Origin: Saccopteryx bilineata
Lineage: Eukaryota; Chordata; Mammalia; Chiroptera; Emballonuridae
Assembly (NCBI RefSeq): GCF_036850765.1
Contig: NC_089496.1
Coordinates: 106,351,767-106,415,766 of the forward strand
Direction of reading: 5' to 3'
Length of the DNA: 64,000 nucleotides
The first letter of the stretch is position 1. Every line of letters begins with the position of its first letter. A program made the translations under genes and the position numbers. Below the pieces are notes generated by a model that saw only the letters and a list, made by a program, of their open reading frames with translations, was not told the DNA's origin and did not search any database. Of this stretch, positions 43,735 through 56,465 are shown one piece after another.

Positions 43735-43990
43735 CGCGCCAATTCGCCGTGTAACTTCGGAACGGCGGAAGTTCGCGCCAGAAACTGAAACCCCCTGCTC
43801 GGCGCGAGCGCCCTCTCCCCGCAGCACGCGGCTCCGGGACCGCGCGACAGCACAGCGACGCCTGTGGCTGGAGGCCGGAGGCAGGCCGGCGTGCGCCGGG
43901 CAGGGTGAGGGGCAGGGCGCTCCCCGCGGCGCCCGAGGGGCCGCGGGTCCCGGAGCAGGCGCTCGCTCCCTGGCCGCTTGAGTGCCAAGA
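43170..43990. promoter_or_regulatory. CpG-island promoter of NSMCE4A
   Basis: A GC- and CpG-rich block covers NSMCE4A exon 1, the start of intron 1 and about 250 bp upstream. No TATA box is obvious. It is the only strong CpG island in the right two thirds of the window. Confidence 0.75.
43443..43734 (-). CDS. NSMCE4A: NSMCE4A exon 1 (coding part)
   Basis: ATG at 43734 opens [20 protein letters not shown], an RS-dipeptide stretch and [20 protein letters not shown]. Donor GTAAGG, phase 1. The exon is extremely CpG-rich. Confidence 0.95.
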
Positions 43991-44142
43991 CCCCGCTTAC
44001 CCTACCTACTAAGGTGGTGGTTAGAGTCTTGCCTGTCCGGTGCCCCGTGCCCACCCCACTGGACCTTCATTTTCCCAGGGTCTCTTTGGCGCCTCAGCAC
44101 ACAGCCACGGGCTGGCACGTCCTGGGCACAACAGCACACATT

Positions 44143-44345
44143 CAACTCTGATAACCATCCTTCTATATACCTGTCTGCACCAGGACAGTTTATGTAAAAA
44201 AAAAAGGGGGGGGGGAGGGAGAGAGAGAGGGAGGGAGGAAGAGAAAGAAAGCTAGATAAAATTATACCTACCTCTCAAAAACATTTTTTGTAATACTCTG
44301 ATACCATCTCTTCTAAATACCAGCCTGCACATGACAGTTTATGTT
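44143..44345. repeat. Imperfect direct duplication (about 50 bp, two copies)
   Basis: ACTCTGATAACCATCCTTCT...GACAGTTTATGT (44143-44193) recurs at 44295-44345 with several changes. A G/GGA-rich simple repeat lies between. Confidence 0.7.
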
Positions 44346-45350
44346 GGCAATTGGCTCTCAAGCTAAAGAAACTCTAGAATACCTTCAACAGAGTGCAAGA
44401 GTGATGGGATTCTATTCAGTAGAGTTTTAAAGACAAATGCCTGAATTGCATTCCATGTATTTTGGATTGTACTGCAAATGTTGTTTTCCCAAAGTTCTCT
44501 TTGGTGCTGAGGACATTTTCTCACAGGAACGTTATAAGGTGAGTTATTACACAAGCTTACAAAAATGTCATTTTCTCCATCCCGTAACCACTATTTATTG
44601 CTGTCCTACTTACCTGGATTTCAGGGAAGTTCTGCTCCAGTGCCTGCTTTGTTGGATGAAGTGTGATTGGTCTAAATGAGTTATGGTAACTGTAAAGCCA
44701 GTATCCATGGCCACCATCACAGCCGCCTGGCCCGTGCCGGTTCACATTTGATTTGGACAGACGGTAATGAAACAACGGAGCCAAGAACTGATGGGCCATT
44801 ACCTTTAATCCTTGTTTGGGCAGGTGAGAAATACACACAGTGGGAAAACACTTCCCTTTCCATTCAGGGCTCCCAAAGCCACTGACTTATCCGAGTTTCC
44901 TAGAATCAAAGGTTTCTACCTCACCAGCTTTATTCACCTCTGTTCCCCATCTCCTTCTCTCTGCACAAACTGCACAAACTGGTTTCTCCTTCAGCACTCT
45001 GCCATCTTGGCTGCCTCTCCTATGCAATGCTAATTTCAGGAACCAAGAGAGAGCAAGCTCCGGGTCTGTCTCATTTTATAGTGTAGAAATCAAAACCTTT
45101 AAGCCAATATACAAATAAGGAAGTCTCTGATACAGAGTCATTTATCTGAGGCATAAATGGGATTCCTCATGAGAGTGTACCACCCTACATCATGCAACAG
45201 TCAAGGGTGTGGGGAAAAGCTTAGTTTTGAAAAGATCTTAAAAGGGCGGGAAAGACTTAGTCTTGAAACTAAGCCTTAGGCTACAATGATCCTGCCTGCT
45301 TACAGCCTGTCCCCCACACCCAATGCAAACTATAAGCAAGCAAACATATA
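44346..45350. other. Intergenic, no recognisable element
   Basis: Unique-looking sequence upstream of NSMCE4A. Confidence 0.5.
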
Positions 45351-45358
45351 CTGTACAT

Positions 45359-45689
45359 CAGGGGTCCCCAAACTTTTTACACAGGGGGCCAGTTCACTGT
45401 CCCTCAGACTGTTGGAGGGCCGGACTATAAAAAAAACTATGAACAAATTCCTATGCACACTGCACATATCTTATTTTAAAGTAAAAAAACAAAACGGGAA
45501 CAAATACAATATTTAAAATAAAGAACAAGTAAATTTAAATCAACAAACTGACCAATATTTCAATGGGAACTATGCTCCTCTCACTGACCACCAATGAAAG
45601 AGGTGCCCTTCCAGAAGTGCGGCGGGGGCCGGATAAATGGCCTCAGGGGGCCGCATGTGGCCCGAGGGCCCGTAGTTTGGGGACCCCTG
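45359..45689 (+). mobile_element. hAT-type non-autonomous element (family 3)
   Basis: Ends CAGGGGTCCCCAAACTTT / AGTTTGGGGACCCCTG, perfect 8-bp TSD CTGTACAT (45351-45358, 45690-45697). About 331 bp. Confidence 0.94.
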
Positions 45690-45697
45690 CTGTACAT

Positions 45698-48213
45698 CAT
45701 ATTTGCAAACTTATTTGACCCACAGTAACCTCATCCCCTCCCCCAGAAACTAGGCTAGGTGTGGGCATGTGATCCAGTTCCGGTCAGTGAGGTGTGAGGA
45801 CACCTCCTGTCTGGATGAAATGCAAGCCTCCCTAACAGGAAATCATCACTATACAACATGATCACCAGGCTCCACACGCCATTCAGATTTGACCATCTGT
45901 TCTAACAACATCCCAACACTTCTGGTCCAGCGTTCATCCTGGTTCACATGTTGCAGTTAGCTGTCCTTCTCTTTCATCTCCTGCAGCCTGGAACAGTTAG
46001 TTCCCCAGTGTTTCAATATCTTTTGTGACCCTGACAGTTATAAAGAATACATTCTGTAGGTTCTCTCTCATCCTGGGTTCCTCCCATGTTTTCTCATGCC
46101 CAGATCCAGGCCACGCATTGTTGGGAGGAATATCATCAAATTGATGCTTCATGGCAGGAGCACATGGTGTCTCCCTGCTACCCTAGGGGTGGGACTCTGG
46201 ATCACCTGGTCATGCTGGTGTCTGCCAGGCTTCTATACCATAAGGGAATCCTTTTCCCCTTTGTCGATGATAAACACTATTTTGTGGAAAGACACTCGGG
46301 GACTAAACCAATATCGTCTCCTTTCTAAAGTTGTCACACACCAGCCTTAGCATTTATTATTGATTCTCACCTGAATTAACCACCACTGTGATGACTGCTA
46401 AGTGGTGTTTTCTAGTTCCATCTGCCATCGTTCTTCATACATTTCCTAATTAACACTACGCTACAAAAAGGAGCTCTTTCTTCTCATTCATTTCTTCTGG
46501 GTTGTATCTTTTACTATCACTATTTCCTTGGATGCTTAAATTGCCCCAGATTTGGAAACTGGGCGTCCCTGTCTACCTGTCCTTCTGACATGCACCTTAC
46601 GTTCTCTGAGCACGTCCTTGCTTCTCTGGCCCAGCGGGACATACAGGCTCATCTTCTCCTGCTCTTGAGTCAGTTTGTGCTCCAAGGTGTGCTGTGGGGG
46701 GTTTTTTGGTTGGTGTTTGTTTCTTCTGAGAACAGTGGTATTTAGAAACCAAGATCTGGTGCCCAATATGCTTCTTGCTGCTGGGGTAGCACTGCTCCTA
46801 GACCCTATCAGAAAACAGGGTTAGGAATTGTATGTATGAATACACACACATGTATATAATAAACACATCCAAGAGTTTAAAAATATCTTTATCTATAGGT
46901 AGATAAAGACATGAGTTCACACCCAATACCTGAAACTTTCAATCCAGGACCTCTAGGTTATTTCTAGCTTTCCCTTATTCTGTCTTTATAAATCCCTGCT
47001 CAGCAGCGAGAAACCTGGTTACCACGATTGTGAGTTTGTTTACTTATTTGACTATCCTTCCATTTGAAACCAACCCTCGGACATGCTGGCTGCACGTGTG
47101 GCCCTCTGGTATTTACATTTCACTACCATTGCGGGTGAATCGCTCTTGCCTACATGTTATGTTTTTCCAGAGTGGCCATCAAGCTTAGCAATAACTTTAT
47201 AGTTCCCATTGCTTTCATGTCTCTAATACCCAATACCTCGTGCCAGCTAACACATTTCCTTCACTGAGCTACCACCTGAGCTCACCACCAGCAAAAATTT
47301 AACAATAGCACTGCCCAATACCAGGAACAATCTGTGCACCACCTGCCACCAGTGACGGTGTGCTCACTGTTAGCCAGGTGGCAGGTGACCCAGCTCCAAA
47401 ATCTCATCCTGTCTGTTTTTTTGGACCACTCCACTTCTGGTACCAACTGTCACAGGCTGGATTCTGCAGGAAGCAGATGAGACAGATTGGCATGCCAGAG
47501 TGTTGTTAGGGGGTGCTATTGCAGAAGGGAAGGCAGTGAACTGGGTAGAGAGAGAAAGGAAATTCCCCATCATGCATCTCTTCAGCTGAGGCCATCCCCA
47601 AAGGGGCAGACAGCTGAGACCCATCTGTGGCAACGTTTCAGCAGCTGGGGGAGTAAACAAGTTCTTTTTTTTTCCTGGAGGGGGATGTGGATGGTGCGGC
47701 ATGGGGTTCACAACAACATCATCAGGGAGGGTCCTTCTAGCACCACAAGTGAACCCTCTGTACTTCCTCTATAGGTCGGTTCTCCAATCTGAAAGCCAGT
47801 GTTTTTATCATTGGATAGCTGTGAATGTCGTTTAATACAGAGCTAATGATTAACATGATTGCTGATATGGCATTTTCTTTACCCTTTTGCTCTCTTCTAC
47901 GGTTTCTGATTGTTGTGGTTACACTATTTGAAGAAATAGGTTAACTTTTTCCAATCTCTTCGACTATTCTGCTCCCTCTTGTATTCTGGAGAGCTCCACC
48001 CCCAGGTCCTCTGTCTGCCCACCTCAGTTTGGAGGAGCTGTGGTTCCATGGGGCTTCGCTTCACAGCGTTCCTCAGTTACATTTATTGCTTCCTTATTGG
48101 TTCCATGTTTAAAACCATGCTTAGTTTATGCCCTGGCTTTGCGGAGGCATTTTCTCCATAGAAAAACATAAAGGAGGTACATTTTCTGAGTCTTCCCATT
48201 TGGTTGATAACTT
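45698..48213. other. Intergenic, no recognisable element
   Basis: About 2.5 kb, mostly unique-looking. 47450-47530 resembles an old LTR or DNA-transposon phrase but could not be assigned. Confidence 0.45.
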
Positions 48214-48274
48214 AGTTTGAGATAGGAAACCCCCTTTTCACTAAGAGGCTTAAAAGGCATTTTATGATTTAGTG

Positions 48275-48999
48275 CAGGGGTCCCCAAACTTTTTACACAG
48301 GGGGCCAGTTCACTGTCCCTCAGACTGTTGGAGGGTCAGACTATAAAAAAAAAAACTATGAACAAATCCCTATACACACTGCATATATCTTATTTTAAAG
48401 TAAAAAAAAAGGGGGGGAAACAAATACAATATTTAAAATAAAGAACAAGTAAATTTAAATCAACAAACTGACCAGTATTTCAATGGGAACTAAAAATAAG
48501 ACAGCCCCCATCTTTTGGGGGTAAAATTAATATAAGACAGGTAATATAATAGGGGAAACATGGTGTGTAGTAATGTGGGGAGACTTTTGGGCAAAGGGAG
48601 GTTATAGGGGCCATTATGTTGTTGTAATTTAAGGGAGTATGGGGGCCATTGTACTGTGTAGTAATGGTTACAGTGCTTTCTTTTTCTTCCTACTTCTGCT
48701 GTTATTTCACACTGCTTCCGGTGATGTGGGGCGCCGCAGCCGCAGCCCGGATGTGTGTCATATGACGCGCTTCCAAAGCCAAGACGCGTGTGTCCTGAGT
48801 CACAGGAAGTAGTACTGTATGTGAATGATGCTGAGCTGTGCAGCGCCGCCACATACAGTACTCCAGGAGCACAGGATTCGGACGCTCCTCTCACTGACCA
48901 CCAATGAAAGAGGTGCCCCTTCGGGAAGTGCGGCGGGGGCCGAATAAATGGCCTCACGGGGCTGCATGCGGCCCACGGGCCATAGTTTGGGGACCCCTG
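48275..48999 (+). mobile_element. hAT-type element (family 3), longer version
   Basis: Same ends as 45359-45689, TSD ATTTAGTG / ATTTAGAG. It carries about 390 extra bp (about 48495-48885) between two segments that are joined in the short copy. Confidence 0.85.
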
Positions 49000-49101
49000 A
49001 TTTAGAGCGTTCAGAGAGATTTTGTAAATAGGATTTTTATACTTGTGTGCGATTTACACCAGCTCAAGATGGCCGATAGCATTCCTGCTTAGGAAGGGCT
49101 A

Positions 49102-49206
49102 TTATATTGTAATATAATATATATAGTATATATATTATATACTAGAGTATATATATTATATAGTCTATATATATATTATATACTGTATATATATAATGTT
49201 CATACT
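49102..49206. repeat. AT-rich microsatellite
   Basis: About 100 bp of TATATA-type repeats at the left edge of the antisense LTR-like insert. Confidence 0.85.
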
Positions 49207-49930
49207 GTTAAGCTAAATTCGGAGGGACCCGAAACATGAAAGACAGAAACAAGGTCCATCATTTACACATCAAATCTTTATTGTCTAGCTTGGCCAAGCG
49301 GCGGGAACTCTGACAGAAATCTGAGGGAGAGCGCGCTGGCCCTTTGTTCTACTTAGTTTTTATAGTTTTGTAAGTGGGAAGTACAGAAGCAAAAATTGCA
49401 ATTAGGAGCCCCTTACCACTATTGGTTATAGTCATATGTCCTTTAACATGATAGGACCACGTTCAATTTGCAAGCCATACATCATTTTGGAGAAAACAAA
49501 ATTTACAAGCCAACACAATGGTAGAATGATGTCTCTTTACATATTAAAGGCATTCCTATATTATCTACTGTTTATCCGCCATCTCTCTGTCCAGAGTCAC
49601 ACACGCATTTACATAGGAGAGGTAGTTTTTTGGTGGGGATGAATGCCCGCGAATGGCTCATTGCTATAAGAAAAGGTTTATTTTGGCTTTTCTCTCCCTG
49701 TACCTGGCTAGCCATTCACCCTTTTCCCCACAGGCATGGTGGAATGTCTGGGAATCCATGTTTTCCTCCCCTTTGCATTTACAATACAATGCCAAGGGCT
49801 ATCCTGACTATGCCAATCACACAGTACAGAGACTACTCTCACAATTTCTCTGCACACCTTAACCCAAATTAATAAAATGTTCTCCAAGCCTCTTAAAATA
49901 TTAATTCTGTAGTTTTTGGTACCTTACAAC
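49207..49930 (-). mobile_element. Probable second ERV LTR, antisense, nested
   Basis: On the minus strand it begins TGTTGTAAGG and ends TTAGCTTAACA (TG...CA form), with a TATAAAAA box near 49365 and AATAAA near 49278, the usual LTR spacing. No matching TSD was found. Confidence 0.6.
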
Positions 49931-50489
49931 ACCTGCGGATGAAGTGGCTCAGTGGCTCCTCAATACTAGAAGGTTTTGAAAGGAAGGAGGAAGACTGGGA
50001 CCCCTCCTTTCTCCACACCTGTGAGGAAGAAGGTAAACAGCCAGGAAGGCGGGAGGGGGAGGGGAGATTTGAGTAGCCCTTTCCTCTCCCCTTTCTTTCT
50101 CCTTAATGGGCGATTTACAAACGCTTATCCTCTGATTTCATCTAACCCCCTCCCATTCTGAAATCCTGTGATTGACTTATGTACCTCTCCACAAAGGAAT
50201 CACGAGACCCATGTATGTGAACTTGTGCTCTGTAAAGGGTATATAAGACGTAAGAAATCTAATTTTGGGGAGCACGTGTCTTTGGAGCCACAGGCCCTGC
50301 GTGCTCTCCTGGCTTTAATAAATTCTCTTTCCGTCTTACAGTTATGAGTGTCAATCCTCCATTGGGTTGCTTTTCTGCTATAAGCTGAATATAGAATTTT
50401 ACATTGAAAATATAATGTGTTCCACCAGGAATTTGAAGACATTGTTCCACTGTCTGCTTGAGATGCATTCTGATTCAATAGCCACTCAA

Positions 50490-50720
50490 CTGGAAATACA
50501 ACACTGAATAACACAAAGTCCCTGCTGTCGTGGAGAAGACAGATCACAAACAAAAAAAGGAATAAGACTTGGTCATGATAAGTGCTATGAAGACTTTAAA
50601 TAAGGGCCAGGGTAGAAATGTTGACTGGGAACTATTTTAAAATATGTGATGGGCAGGGACACTTCTCAGGAGGCGACATTTGAGATGAGACTTGAATCAT
50701 GAGGAGTGACGAGCCATGCA
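50490..50720 (+). repeat. Ancient interspersed repeat, family uncertain
   Basis: GTCCCTGCTGTCGTGGAGAA, AAGTGCTATGAAGAC and GGAGGCGACATTTGAGATGA match a familiar old mammalian repeat. Confidence 0.5.
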
Positions 50721-50849
50721 TATTAGGTTTCAGTTCTTCAGGCTGCAAACATAAGTTTCATTTCTTTAAATTTCTATTTGTCTTTCCCCACCATTTTGTA
50801 AATGCCAACCGTTTGTTCTACCCTATCACCTTTTGACATCTACTTCTAT

Positions 50850-51070
50850 AAAAGGTAATAATCCGTACTAAGCGAAAATTTCCGCAGAGCCTCCTAACTA
50901 CCCCTACCAATGACAGGCTGCCCCATATCCTCCTTCCTCTCCTAAATGCCTTTATAATTGCTGTACCAACCATAAACCGGGCAGCTCTCCCTTCCAAGAT
51001 AGCCTGGCAGATTTTCTCTCAATAAAGCCTGTTACACTGTTCTTTTGGATTCCAAGTGATTCTATCAATG
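50850..51070 (+). mobile_element. Possible LTR fragment
   Basis: TCTCAATAAAGCCTGTTACA and a following GATTCCAAGTG look like an LTR R/U5 region. Borders unknown. Confidence 0.35.
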
Positions 51071-51670
51071 CAAGGATAGTGGGAAATCATATTCTAGTCA
51101 AGGCAAGCGCAGAGAAAAGTCTTGAGGACAAAATGAGTCCGGCACATTTCAGAAACTTCAGGAAGGCACAGGCAGCTGGAGTGTGGTGCACAAGGCGGAG
51201 AGTGCTGGAAAATGAGTGTGGTTCTGATTCTCTTGACTTTGTAAGTGAGCTGTTTGGTGTCTAGAAACATTCAGGATTTGGTGAGGGGCTGAAGATGGCC
51301 ATGAATTCTGTGATGCCCTCCCACTGAAATAGGGGATCGGTCATACTAACCGTTATCTTGACTTTATTTTCCTTTAGAAACTTCTAAATAATCATCAGTT
51401 CTAAGCATTGCCTGGAAAATGTTCTGTTTTCTTTGTGTTCTCTGTCATATAATAGTCATGTTCAGCAAGACTGCATTTATGTGAATATGAATTAGGGAAA
51501 TATGAAATAAAAATATTAATAAAACCTCACATGAGCAAATTTTGAAATATTACAAATCTCCTCAATTTAAAAAAATGTTTGCTTTTGTGAATTAATGAAT
51601 TCGTGTTTTGGTCAAGAAGCATTTCAAGGCTGCTGACCAGACAAATGCATGATAAAAATTGCCCTTACAC
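51071..51670. other. Intergenic, no recognisable element
   Basis: Unique-looking AT-rich DNA. Confidence 0.5.
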
Positions 51671-51671
51671 T

Positions 51672-51999
51672 GCCTGACCAGGTGATGGCGCAGTGGATAG
51701 AGTGTCGGACTGGGATGCGGAGGACCCAGGTTTGAGACCCCGAGGTCGCCAACTTGAGCGCAGGCTCATCTGGTTAGAGCAAAAGCTCACCAGCTTGGAC
51801 CCAAGGTCGCTGGCTCAAGCAAGGGGTTACTCGGTCTGCTGAAGGCCTGCGGTCAAGGCACATATGAGAAAGCAATCAATGAACAACTAAGGTGTTGCAA
51901 TGCGCAACGAAAAACTAATTATTGATGCTTCTCATCTCTCTGTTCCTGTCTGTCTGTCCCTCTCTCTGTCTCTGTTAAAAAAAACAAACAAAAAAAAAA
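51672..51999 (+). mobile_element. SINE family C
   Basis: Full-length; TSD TGCCCTTACACT. Confidence 0.9.
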
Positions 52000-52939
52000 C
52001 TGCCCTTACACTACTATTGCCACATGGTGGCGCCACTTCAGCTGGTAAGCAGATGTCTGCGGTTTTTCTCAGGATTGTGGGACCCACACTTGTTTATAAT
52101 CGTTGAACCCCTGACCTGTGATTTTAGTGTAAAAAAATCTCAAGTCAATTCCACCCAAGCATTATGCACTGGTACTACTGGAGAACCGAAAATATGCTTC
52201 CAGATTAATACACCGGGAACAGATGTCAGATGTGTTGGAAAACCGTGAAGGAGGCCCAGAGAGCCCTCAGTGGTATGCAAGATAATTACTTAGAAGGAGG
52301 CACTCTGCACAATATGAGAGGTGATGCTGGGAAAATAAAAAATAGTGCTAAGGCAAAAATAAGCCACAACGGCTATCGCTATAGGCCCTCTGGAAGCATT
52401 CCCTTCTCTTTTATGCTTGTTCTTGTGGGAAAATGGATTTACATTATCTGCATGTTAAAATTACACAAGAACTTCAGAAAAACAGGATCCAATGTGATCA
52501 CTTTGTACAATTCTATTCTTGACTAAGAGGTTTTTTTGTTTTGTTTTGTTTTGTTTTTAAATAAGGGTTTTATATACACTGGCTTGCGTAAGCCATGCTG
52601 GGCCAGTGGAGAAGGTGGGGTGTGGGACCATTTACACCTGATGAAATTGAAGTGCATAGCATTCAGGCAGTGAGCAAAGTCACAGCTAGCAAGGAGATGA
52701 ACCAGGCCTGAAAATCCAGACTGCCCCATTCAAAACTCAGCAGTATTTTAGCTATTGCAAAGCTCTTGTCTTCTAAAGCGTTCTCCTTCCTGACCCAACC
52801 ACAGATTTTAAATATGTGAACACATGTGTTATGGTCGATTGGATTCAGTGCTCTGGATGGGAATTTTTAAATTTAAACATTTCTAGTGAAAATTAGATTA
52901 CCTTAAAAATTGTTATTTTGAAAAATTACCATTCATATG

Positions 52940-53350
52940 AGATAAAATTCCTAGAACATAAAAGGGCATATGGGAGGAGACGTCTCCTTTCTCTGTCCCT
53001 CAGTGCCCACCCCTCCCTGTGGGCAGCCACTGTCACTAGTCTCATGTGCATTCTCAAAAAGAGTCATTACTTTATAATATTATAATATAGTATGACTTTT
53101 TAGAGCATAGAATTTACCTATTATACATAAAGCAGTACACACACAAATTTATATCCTCCTCTTTTTTTTTTAACAGAAATGTAGTATATTATACACACTG
53201 TCTGCACCTTAATTTTTTTCCCCACTTAATGATGTATCTTGGAGAGTTTTCCATGTTTGTCGAGTTCCACGTCCTTCCTAACAGCTGCAAGGTTTCCATT
53301 GTATGGCTGCCCCCGTAATTCACTAAATACTGGTGGGATTTTAGGTAGCT
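52940..53350. mobile_element. L1 3'-end remnant
   Basis: GATGTATCTTGGAGAGTTTT, CTAACAGCTGCAAGGTTTCC and ATTGTATGGCTGCCCCCGTA match a common old L1 3' UTR segment. Confidence 0.6.
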
Positions 53351-53514
53351 TTGCCAACTTAGAATTGGCCTAACAGTGATTGGTCATTTTCCCTTTCTCA
53401 AGGGAACATACTGACATTTTCAAAAGGGCCACTTGATTTTATGAGGTTGGTAAAGCTGACAACGACCTGTGTCCCTGTTTACCAGAAGCACTTCTAAACA
53501 CTCCTAAATTTTTA

Positions 53515-53863
53515 ATTTATTTTTTTATTTTTTATTTTTTTTGTGTGCAGAGACAGAGAGAGAGAGAGTCAGAGAGGGACAGATAGGGACAGACAGCAGA
53601 CAAGAAGGGAGGGAGATGAGAAACATCAATTCTTCGTTTTGTTTCCTTAGTTGTTCATTAATTGATTTCTCATATGTGCCTTGACTGGGGGGCTACAGCA
53701 GACCGAGTGAACCCTTACTCGAGCTGGCGACCTTGGGCTCAAGCTAGTATGCCTTGCTCAAACCAGATGAGCCCACGCTCAAGCTTGAGACCTCGGGGTC
53801 TCGAACCTGAGTCCTCCACATCCCAGTCCAACTCTCTATCCACTGCGCCACGGCCTGGTCAGG
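53515..53863 (-). mobile_element. SINE family C
   Basis: Full-length reverse copy next to a large microsatellite. Confidence 0.9.
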
Positions 53864-53887
53864 CAAAGCACTTCTAATTCTATAGCT

Positions 53888-53891
53888 TTTT

Positions 53892-53954
<63 letters not shown>

Positions 53955-54086
53955 CTCTTTCTCTCTCTCTCTCCCTCCCTCCCTTTCTCCCTCCCTTTCT
54001 CCCTCCCTCCCTCCCTTCCTTCCTTCCTTCCTTCCTTCCTTCCTTCCTTCCTTCCTTCCTTCCTTCCTTCCTTCTTTCTTTCTTTC
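53888..54086. repeat. Compound (CTTT)n-(CT)n-(CCTT)n microsatellite
   Basis: About 200 bp of pure pyrimidine on the plus strand; the purine strand gives false KER/GRKE-repeat open frames. Confidence 0.97.
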
Positions 54087-55860
54087 GCCTGCTTTCTTTT
54101 GAAAATAGCTGGTCCTCACCCAAATTTAGACCTGCCCCCCAAGTATAAATGAAATTGCAACTGAAATTGGTTTCAGATCCCAAATAAATAAACTTACAGC
54201 GAGCAAAACAGAGCTGCAGGCTGTCCAGTACCTGCAAGCTCTCTGCCCCCTGTAATCCTCTCTCTGGGCTGCAGAGCCTTCTGGAAGCTGCCGCCTGGCC
54301 TGGGTCAGATTGCTTACACACTGCTGCCTCCCAGGCCAGCGTTCCCAACCGTAAGCCAATGCACATTTATAGAACACTTCCATGTGATCCTGGGGGAAGA
54401 CAGACCGCGGGCAGAGGGGCGGAGGGCAGTGCTGAAAAGTCGTAACATCAAGAAGAGAGAGCCTTTCCCCTGTCTGCAGTTCATGCTCAGAGGACACTGG
54501 GTAAGTCAGTCTCGGATTGGTGGCATTTCTCCTTTGAGCAACGCGTGGCTGTAAACTGGTTTGGCGACTGAGATTAGAGGGGCCAGATGCATTTTTTTCT
54601 TTCTTTTTTTTCTGTATGAAGGGAAATTAAGGACACAGCGGTGCTTCTGAATCTCTCCCCCTCCTTCTGATGATCTTCTAAACCATGTAAACGGTTTTTG
54701 TTTTCTTTCCAATAAGTTCCTTTTGGTAGGATTTGGTCTAGACCTTAGTCTCTCCATTTGTAATATACGGTTGACCGATTTCTCTGGACTCTGCTAATGG
54801 CTCTGCCCATTGCAAATGAGATTTTTTCAAGTACTTGTGATTCTGTGGGTGATTTAAGAGAGCCCCGGAGGCCCCAATACGTGAAGACTTTGTGGGAAAT
54901 AGCTTTTTAAAATCCCGGATGGTGTTGACTTTGACAGGTTCACACAGTGTTTCTCCAGACTCTCACAAGTACCTTCCCAAACCCCATTCTGACGCTGCGG
55001 CTGCCAACTTGCATGCCATGTGATCTCAGCAAAAACGGCGTGTCTCTGAGTTTCACTTAGTGTCGGTTCTGACTGAGCCGCTGGGTCACAGTGAAGTAGA
55101 GCTGAATCCTAAGCCTCTGAGAGAACCCTGCTGTCCAGTTAAACACAGGGGAGTGTGAGTGAGTGTGCCTCCAGCCTGTTTTGTAGCGTGTCCCACGAAA
55201 CAGAAACGCACGGGCTGAAATTCCTTACCCCATGTAAAGCCTTTACAATCTAGTGTGTGTAACACCTGCGTATGTGTATCCAGGGGCCGCAACTCTACCC
55301 AGTTTTAGCGGCTCCTTCCAGAAGGGCCTAGCATCCTTCCTGTGAACACCTGCTAGTTATTTGGGGGTTTTCTGCTCCCAGGCCCAGCTGACAGTACCTT
55401 GCTGCTTCCCTTTGCTTCTTCAGGCACAGACACCAATGCCAGGTGGGCCTTATGGCTGTTGGTGGTTAAGGCTCAGGGGAAACCTTATTATACACACATT
55501 TCTGTTGCTGTGAATGTGCATAGATTTTATTTATTTATTTTTAAAATCTAGTTGCTCCGTCTGTTTATAGGAGGGGATTTGGGAGGCTGTTGGAGCTCTG
55601 CTGTCATCATCATCCTAGAATTCCACATATCAGATGTTTCCTTGCAATTAGGGAGACCAGCTTGCTTCTGCAGAGGCTCATGGGTAGTGACAGGGTCTGG
55701 CCCAGAGCAAAGGGAATGGGGAGGAAGGGGGCAATGAAAGAGGCATCAGGAAGGAAGCACCTAGAGAGCTTGGGGAGTGTAGATGGAAGAGACGAGAGGA
55801 GTGGAACAGAGAGAAAAACATGACCATTCATGGCCTTCAATTCACTTCAGCAGACTTCTT
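54087..55860. other. Intergenic, no recognisable element
   Basis: Unique-looking. No TACC2 exon was recognised. Confidence 0.45.
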
Positions 55861-55867
55861 CTTCTTT

Positions 55868-56464
55868 TTGTTTTTTGTATTTTTCTGAAGTGAGAAGCGA
55901 GGAGGCAGAGAGACAGACTCCTGCATGCGCCCGACCGTGATCCACCCAGTAAGTCCACCAGGGGACGATGCTCTGCCCATCTGGGGCATTGCTCCGTTGT
56001 AGCCAGAGCCTTTCTTTTTTTTTTTAATTTTTTAATTTTTTTTAATTTTTATTTTATTTATTCACTTTAGAGAGGAGAGAGAGAGGGAGAGAGAGACAGA
56101 GACGGGGGGAGGAGCTGGAAGCATCAACTCCCGTATGTGCCTTGACCAGGCAAGCCCAGGGTTTCGAACCGGCGACCTTAGCATTTCCAGGTCAACGCTT
56201 TATCCACTGCGCCACCACAGGTCAGGCGCCAGAGCCTTTCTAGCACCTGAGGTGGAGGCCATGGAGCCATCCTCAGTGCTCGGGGCCAACTTTGCTCCAG
56301 TGGAGCCTCGGCTGTGGGAGGGGAAGAGAGAGACAGAGAGGAAGGAGAGGGGGAGGGGTGGAGAAGCAGATGGGCACTTCTCCTGTGTGCCCTGATCAGG
56401 AATCAGAACCTGGGACTTCCACATGCCAGGCTGATGTTCTACCACTGAGCCAACCAGCCAGGGC
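55868..56464 (-). mobile_element. SINE family B split by a family A copy
   Basis: Pieces 55868-56009 and 56227-56464 form one reverse copy; the insertion target was about GCCAGAGCCTTTCT, now seen on both sides. Confidence 0.92.
56010..56226 (-). mobile_element. SINE family A nested in family B
   Basis: Full-length reverse copy with poly-T start. Confidence 0.92.
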
Positions 56465-56465
56465 C

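Larger units (their letters stand above)
48218..50380 (+). mobile_element. ERV LTR related to 1949-2831, broken by nested insertions
   Basis: Pieces 48218-48274, 49000-49101 and 49960-50380 align in order with the LTR at 1949-2831, including TATATAAG near 50240, AATAAA near 50317 and a similar U5 end. A hAT element and a second, antisense LTR-like insert interrupt it. No clear TSD. No viral coding region adjoins. Confidence 0.8.

Noticed and set aside
43054..44054. Long frames over the NSMCE4A CpG island, including a 320-codon one
   Set aside because: GC-driven; the real coding part is the MSGDSS... frame ending at the 43443 donor.
53836..54366. 176-codon frame rich in KER/GRKE repeats
   Set aside because: Translation of a purine microsatellite and flanking SINE.
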